Assembly (NCBI GenBank): GCA_002238415.1
Contig: MPMI01000004.1
Location: forward strand, 62,001 to 126,000
Source of the DNA: Desulfurellaceae bacterium bin18
Lineage (GTDB): Bacteria; Desulfobacterota; Binatia; Bin18
Length of the DNA stretch: 64,000 nt
Direction of reading: 5' to 3'
Shown: positions 60,322 through 64,000 of the stretch, piece by piece
How positions within the stretch are numbered: the stretch's first letter is position 1
Layout: each line of letters begins with the position of its first letter
The notes under the pieces: model-generated
What the model was told of the DNA's origin: nothing
The model's database searches: none
The model's input: only the letters and a program-made list of their open reading frames with translations
Made by a program: the position numbers and the translations under genes

Positions 60322-61611
60322 ATGGATCAAGACCAGTTCAACCAGGCCCTGATCGAATTCTTAGCATCATCGCCAACTCCGTTCCACGCGGTCGCCCAAA
60401 TGGCCGCGCGGCTGTCGGACGCGGGCTTTGAGCGCCTGGACGAATCCGAGGCATGGCAGCTCGTACCAGGGGGTCGCTATTGGCTCAGCCGCAATGACTC
60501 GGCCCTTATTGCCTGGAGGATGCCGACGCGCTGTGCCTTGTCCGAGAGTGGCTTTCGCATGGTCGGCGCCCACACGGATTCCCCATGTCTGAAGGTCAAG
60601 CCTCAGCCCGAATTACATCGCCACGGCTATCTGCAACTCGGAGTCGAGGTCTATGGCGGCGCGTTGCTCAATCCCTGGTTCGATCGTGATTTATCGATTG
60701 CCGGGCGGGTCAGTTATCTGAGTCAGCGAAACGAGGTGGCCCACGCGCTGCTCGATTTCGCCCAAGCGATGGCCGTTATTCCCAGCCTGGCCATCCATCT
60801 CGACCGGGAGGCAAATAAGAGCCGCTCCATCAACGCCCAGACCTATCTGCCGCCCGTTGTCGGCCAGACTGACGAAAAGCCGGATTTCAAAGCGCTCTTG
60901 CAGGAACGGCTTGTGGCAGACGGCGTCACCGACGTGCGTCAGGTGCTGGACTACGAACTGTTTTTCTATGACACCCAGCCGCCGCAGCTTGTCGGCCTGG
61001 CAAACGAGTTCATCACCTCGGCCCGCCTGGACAACTTATTGAGCTGTTTTGTCGGCCTCCAGGCCCTCACGACGAGCGCTAGCGAACATGGCGCGCTGCT
61101 GGTGTGTAACGATCACGAAGAGGTTGGCAGCACGTCGGCGTCCGGTGCGTGTGGACCCATGCTGAAACACATGCTGGAACGCGTCATGCCGGACGCGGAA
61201 GAGCACGGACGCGCCCTGGCCCGCTCCATGCTGATCTCGACCGATAATGCCCACGGCGTGCATCCGAACTTTTCCGACCGGCACGACGACAACCACGGCC
61301 CCCGCCTGAATCACGGCGTGGTCATCAAACTCAATGCCAACCAACGCTATGCGAGCAACAGCGAAACCAGCGCCATCCTGCACAAACTGGCCGCGGACAG
61401 GGACGTACCGGTCCAGGCATTTGTCGTACGGAGCGACATGGCCTGTGGCAGCACCATCGGACCACTGACCGCGGCTGAGATTGGGGTGCGCACCATAGAT
61501 GTCGGCGTCCCGCAGTGGGCGATGCATTCTATTCGGGAGGTCGCGGGGACCGCCGACGCGTTTCATCTGCACCGGATATTGCAGCGCTTCTTCGATACGG
61601 AGCGGGTCTGA
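60322..61611 (+). CDS. apeB: M18 family aspartyl aminopeptidase
   Basis: A 429-residue zinc aminopeptidase of family M18, which removes N-terminal Asp or Glu. FRMVGAHTDSPCLKVKPQPE holds the first metal ligand, LVGLANEFITSARLDNLLSCF the bridging Asp, VCNDHEEVGSTSASGA the catalytic Glu and the next ligand, and AVRSDMACGSTIGPLTAAEI-like FVVRSDMACGSTIGPL the later ligand region. The protein begins MDQDQFNQALIEFLASSPTP. GGAGCGGGGGGAG precedes the ATG at 60322. It is probably a housekeeping peptidase, cytoplasmic and multimeric. Confidence 0.93.
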   Translation: MDQDQFNQALIEFLASSPTPFHAVAQMAARLSDAGFERLDESEAWQLVPGGRYWLSRNDSALIAWRMPTRCALSESGFRMVGAHTDSPCLKVKPQPELHRHGYLQLGVEVYGGALLNPWFDRDLSIAGRVSYLSQRNEVAHALLDFAQAMAVIPSLAIHLDREANKSRSINAQTYLPPVVGQTDEKPDFKALLQERLVADGVTDVRQVLDYELFFYDTQPPQLVGLANEFITSARLDNLLSCFVGLQALTTSASEHGALLVCNDHEEVGSTSASGACGPMLKHMLERVMPDAEEHGRALARSMLISTDNAHGVHPNFSDRHDDNHGPRLNHGVVIKLNANQRYASNSETSAILHKLAADRDVPVQAFVVRSDMACGSTIGPLTAAEIGVRTIDVGVPQWAMHSIREVAGTADAFHLHRILQRFFDTERV

Positions 61612-61690
61612 ACCTGGAGACATTTTTACTTGACCATGTCCCCATGACCATAGTAACGTTTTGAATCCCGAAAAGAACCTGAGGACATAT

Positions 61691-61927
61691 ATGGCGGAAA
61701 CAGAAAAAAACATCTCTGCCTCGTATTTCAAAGCACATTGTCTGGCGATTCTTGACGAGGTTGCGGAGACGGGCCTGCCGCTGATTGTGACCAAACGAGG
61801 GAAACCGCTCGCGAAACTTGTTCCGCTCGATTCCGTTGAGCCGCCAGACCTGCTTGGCAGTGTGCGCTATCGGCGCGAGGCAGACCTCCTCTCTCCGGTT
61901 GAAGAGTCCTGGGAAGTCGATTCGTGA
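61691..61927 (+). CDS. Phd/YefM family antitoxin
   Basis: A 78-residue antitoxin. ISASYFKAHCLAILDEVAET and GLPLIVTKRGKPLAKLVPL are the Phd/YefM DNA-binding and dimerisation pattern; the acidic C-terminal tail (ADLLSPVEESWEVDS) should neutralise the toxin. It begins at 61691 (AACCTGAGGACATAT upstream). Its stop overlaps the GTG start of the next gene by four bases. Confidence 0.9.
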   Translation: MAETEKNISASYFKAHCLAILDEVAETGLPLIVTKRGKPLAKLVPLDSVEPPDLLGSVRYRREADLLSPVEESWEVDS

Positions 61928-62313
61928 TCGTCCTCGATACCCACGCCTGGATATGGTGGGTGAGCGATCCGGCGAAACTGTCGCACAAAGCCCAGGCCGC
62001 TCTTCACTATGCAACGACCATAGGCATCTGCCCGATTGGTTGCTGGGAGATTGCAACAAAAGTGGCACAGGGCAAGTTGACGCTTGACCGAGAAATCCGG
62101 GTCTGGATGCGACAAGCCTTGGCACGTCCAGGCGTTACGCTAATACCAATCTCTCCCGATATTGCCATTACTGCTGGGCAACTGGGTCAACAGGGATTCC
62201 ACGGGGACCCGGCTGATCGGCTCATTGTATCCAGCGCGATTCAGCACGGTGCTGAACTCATCACAAAGGACAGAAACATCCGAACGTTTCCGCTTGTCCG
62301 GACTGTCTGGTGA
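61924..62313 (+). CDS. PIN-domain toxin (VapC-like)
   Basis: A 129-residue PIN-domain ribonuclease starting with GTG at 61924. D5 in MIVLDTHAWIWWVSD is the first acidic metal ligand; others are expected at the E in IGCWEIATKVAQ and D in FHGDPADRLIVSSAI. ELITKDRNIRTF completes the fold. It cleaves RNA and is blocked by the upstream antitoxin. The four-base overlap (GTGA) is typical of such pairs. The gene appears complete. This is the third type II pair in the window. Confidence 0.9.
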   Translation: MIVLDTHAWIWWVSDPAKLSHKAQAALHYATTIGICPIGCWEIATKVAQGKLTLDREIRVWMRQALARPGVTLIPISPDIAITAGQLGQQGFHGDPADRLIVSSAIQHGAELITKDRNIRTFPLVRTVW

Positions 62314-62345
62314 TCCCTCACAAACGGACTCGGGTCGCCACTCGC

Positions 62346-63839
62346 CTACCCCGTCAACTCGGGAACGTGGACGGACGGTGTGCGGTGCCGGGTGAGCTGT
62401 TCATACGCGTAGGCCAACGAAAGGAGCTCGGCTTCACGATACGGGAAGCCGACGATCTCCAGACCCACGGGCAGACCGTTGGGTGTAAAGCCCGCCGGCA
62501 CGCTCACGGCGGGCATCCAGGTCTGGGCGGCGATGAGCGTATTGGTCGGGAAATCCAACAGAGGCCATTTACCCGCATCAAGCTCCGCCCTCGACGGCGA
62601 GGGCACTTGCGTGGTGGGAAAGACGAGCGCTGTTGCCCCGACCTTTGCCATCTCGTTGATCACGACCCGCTGGAACTGTTCGCGCGCGGTGTAGCGCTGA
62701 TAGTACTCAGGGTCGGAGTAGGGGTCTTCGGGGCCTTCGACCAGGGCATCAATGAGGTCGCATTTGGGGTGGTATTTTTTAGCATCGACGATGTCTTTCA
62801 GCGCTTTCATCGGTAGTTGAGGGCGGGCTGCCAAAAAGCCGTCGATATCGTGGCGCGAATGCGTGACGTACATCGAAGATAATTCGATATAGTGCTGTAG
62901 ATCGGGGATCGCTATATCAACTGGAGTTGCGCCGGCAGTGACCATCGCTGCCAGTGCCGCTTCGATGACCGCATTGACCTCGGCGGCCTGCGGGTCGGAA
63001 GCATCCCCAAATACCTGGCGTACCACACCGATCCGGGCACTCGAGAGGGCTGCCTTATCAAGTCGTTCCGCATATTTGACTTCGCCCGCAATAGCAGCCG
63101 TCGCCGTGTATGGGTCGGCTGGATCAAATCCAACCAATACTTCAAGCATTTTTGCCGTATCCGTCACTGTACGACACATGGGTCCGGCAGAGTCCTGGAA
63201 GACTACAAGTGGTGACATGCCCGCCCGGCTGATGAGGCCGGGCGTGACCTTGAGGCCGACCAGATTATCGAACGAAGACGGCAAACGGATCGAACCGCCC
63301 GTGTCCTCACCTAACCCAATAGCACCCAGGTTGGCCGCTACCGCAGCACCGGTACCGCCGCTGGAGCCGCCTGGATCGTGGGCCAGATCATATGGGTTCC
63401 TGGTTGTGCCGGACTTGGACGAGTAGCCGAACCAGGAGGTAGCAAAATCCGGCATGGCGGTCTTGGCCAGAATGATCGCTCCGGCTGCATGGAGCTTGGC
63501 TATAGCGGTAGCATCTTTGGTGGGAATATAACCGTCCAGGGCTATGGAGCCAAAGCAGGTCATAATCCCGGCCGTTTCCGCCTGATCCTTCACGACAACG
63601 GGAATACCGTGCAATGGGCCTGACAGCTGGCCGGATGTTGCGAGCTGAGCATCAAGCCGGGCGGCCTCGTCCCGAGCGTGTGGATTCACGGTTACGATAG
63701 AATTAATCGTCGGACCGCTCCGGTCGTATGCCTCAATTCGGGCAAGATAGCCGCTTACAAGATCGACACAGGTTGTTTCACCGGCGCGTAGGGCGGTGTG
63801 AATTTTTGAGATAGTAGTTTCTTCCAGCTTGAATGACAT
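62346..63839 (-). CDS. Amidase-signature family hydrolase
   Basis: A 497-residue amidase. The Ser-cisSer-Lys triad is K84 (VVVKDQAET), S159 (DPGGSSGGTGAA) and S183 (EDTGGSIRLPSSF), with the usual 24-residue spacing between serines. GLHGIP-like PLHGIPVVVKD, AKTAMPDFATSWFGYS and TRNPYDLAHDPGGSS complete the signature. It hydrolyses a C-N amide bond; the substrate is open. CCGGAGGAATCAC precedes the start at 63839, so the longer open frame upstream is not used. It stands alone, convergent with the VapC-like gene. Confidence 0.92.
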   Translation of the reverse strand: MSFKLEETTISKIHTALRAGETTCVDLVSGYLARIEAYDRSGPTINSIVTVNPHARDEAARLDAQLATSGQLSGPLHGIPVVVKDQAETAGIMTCFGSIALDGYIPTKDATAIAKLHAAGAIILAKTAMPDFATSWFGYSSKSGTTRNPYDLAHDPGGSSGGTGAAVAANLGAIGLGEDTGGSIRLPSSFDNLVGLKVTPGLISRAGMSPLVVFQDSAGPMCRTVTDTAKMLEVLVGFDPADPYTATAAIAGEVKYAERLDKAALSSARIGVVRQVFGDASDPQAAEVNAVIEAALAAMVTAGATPVDIAIPDLQHYIELSSMYVTHSRHDIDGFLAARPQLPMKALKDIVDAKKYHPKCDLIDALVEGPEDPYSDPEYYQRYTAREQFQRVVINEMAKVGATALVFPTTQVPSPSRAELDAGKWPLLDFPTNTLIAAQTWMPAVSVPAGFTPNGLPVGLEIVGFPYREAELLSLAYAYEQLTRHRTPSVHVPELTG

Positions 63840-63952
63840 GTGATTCCTCCGGTCTTTTCGTGTCGTGGCAGGTGTATTGTATGCCACGCCAGCGTACTCG
63901 CCCATCATGGCACGCACTCTCGCACGCTTCTACATGTGGAAGAGAATTTCCA

Positions 63953-63989
63953 GTGAAGGTCACCCCAGCTTGGGCTTGGTGACCTTCAC
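63953..63989. repeat. Perfect 12-bp inverted repeat at the window edge
   Basis: GTGAAGGTCACC (63953-63964) and GGTGACCTTCAC (63978-63989) are exact reverse complements with a 13-base loop. It may be a terminator or the fold-back end of a gene running off the window. Confidence 0.6.
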
Positions 63990-64000
63990 CGCGGCCCACA
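63960..64000 (-). CDS. Possible 3' end of a gene entering from the right edge
   Basis: The reverse strand from 63999 reads WAAVKVTKPKLG and stops at TGA (63962-63960). The tail shape (VKVTKPK) fits the end of several small enzymes, but 12 residues cannot identify it. Its codons are also part of the inverted repeat. Confidence 0.2.
   Translation of the reverse strand, partial: WAAVKVTKPKLG

Overview
The window is a stretch of a high-GC bacterial chromosome packed with stand-alone catabolic enzymes. Two formyl/acyl-CoA transferase (CaiB/BaiF) genes, two luciferase-like flavin oxidoreductases, two ACMSD-type amidohydrolases, an HpaB-type hydroxylase, several VOC (glyoxalase-fold) proteins, a MaoC-type hydratase pair, a FadB-like multienzyme and an N,N-dimethylformamidase-like hydrolase all fall within 64 kb. 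This is the style of uncultivated soil, marine or sponge-associated lineages with broad aromatic, fatty-acid and xenobiotic catabolism (Tectomicrobia/Entotheonella or Binatota-like bacteria). That placement is an inference: there is no rRNA or ribosomal protein gene here to fix the taxon. Most genes have a clear Shine-Dalgarno (GGAGG-like) site and sit alone or in pairs, and there is almost no transcription factor in the window.

Layout. 0-9.5 kb: a PPOX-type flavoprotein, an SMP-30 lactonase-like gene, a recoded UGSC-family selenoprotein with its usual partner, an odd low-GC intergenic zone with palindromes and a 40-codon gene, an MFS transporter, pterin-4a-carbinolamine dehydratase, a CoA transferase and a VOC protein. 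9.5-15.2 kb: an accessory island with a TumA/TumE-type toxin-antitoxin pair between two cysteine-desulfurase tail fragments, a DNA methyltransferase fused to an HNH nuclease, a divergent nuclease-like hypothetical, an orphan XRE regulator and a RelB/YafQ pair. 15.2-23.6 kb: D-2-hydroxyacid dehydrogenase, VOC protein, a double CaiB/BaiF fusion, two secreted NTF2-like proteins, an amidohydrolase, dienelactone hydrolase and a two-subunit MaoC-type hydratase. 23.7-25.6 kb: a small defence/mobility-flavoured patch (HNH nuclease and partner, DUF4143 ATPase). 25.7-45.5 kb: mixed catabolism (class II aldolase, MBL hydrolase, LLM oxidoreductases, HpaB-like hydroxylase, CocE-type hydrolase, DUF1329 protein, SDR, enoyl-CoA hydratase, FAD monooxygenase, class C beta-lactamase-like esterase, cupin).

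45.5-50.2 kb: SelO pseudokinase (Cys form), an HhH-GPD glycosylase and a compact cluster of uncharacterised genes with weak ribosome-binding sites and a more AT-rich look than their surroundings. 50.2-61.6 kb: a catabolic run with overlapping genes, namely phytanoyl-CoA dioxygenase/epoxide hydrolase, beta-carbonic anhydrase/dimethylformamidase-like hydrolase/trimethylamine-dehydrogenase-like flavoenzyme, then a FadB-like protein and aspartyl aminopeptidase. 61.7-64 kb: a Phd/VapC-type pair and an amidase-signature enzyme.

The best supported unusual feature is the in-frame UGA at 1962-1964, read as selenocysteine, with a perfect SECIS-like hairpin just downstream. The best candidates for undescribed systems are the 48.1-50.2 kb hypothetical cluster, the methyltransferase-HNH locus at 11.6-14 kb, and the coupled dimethylformamidase/amine-dehydrogenase-like operon. 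Intergenic spaces carry two families of GC-rich palindromic repeats, some of which probably act as terminators.
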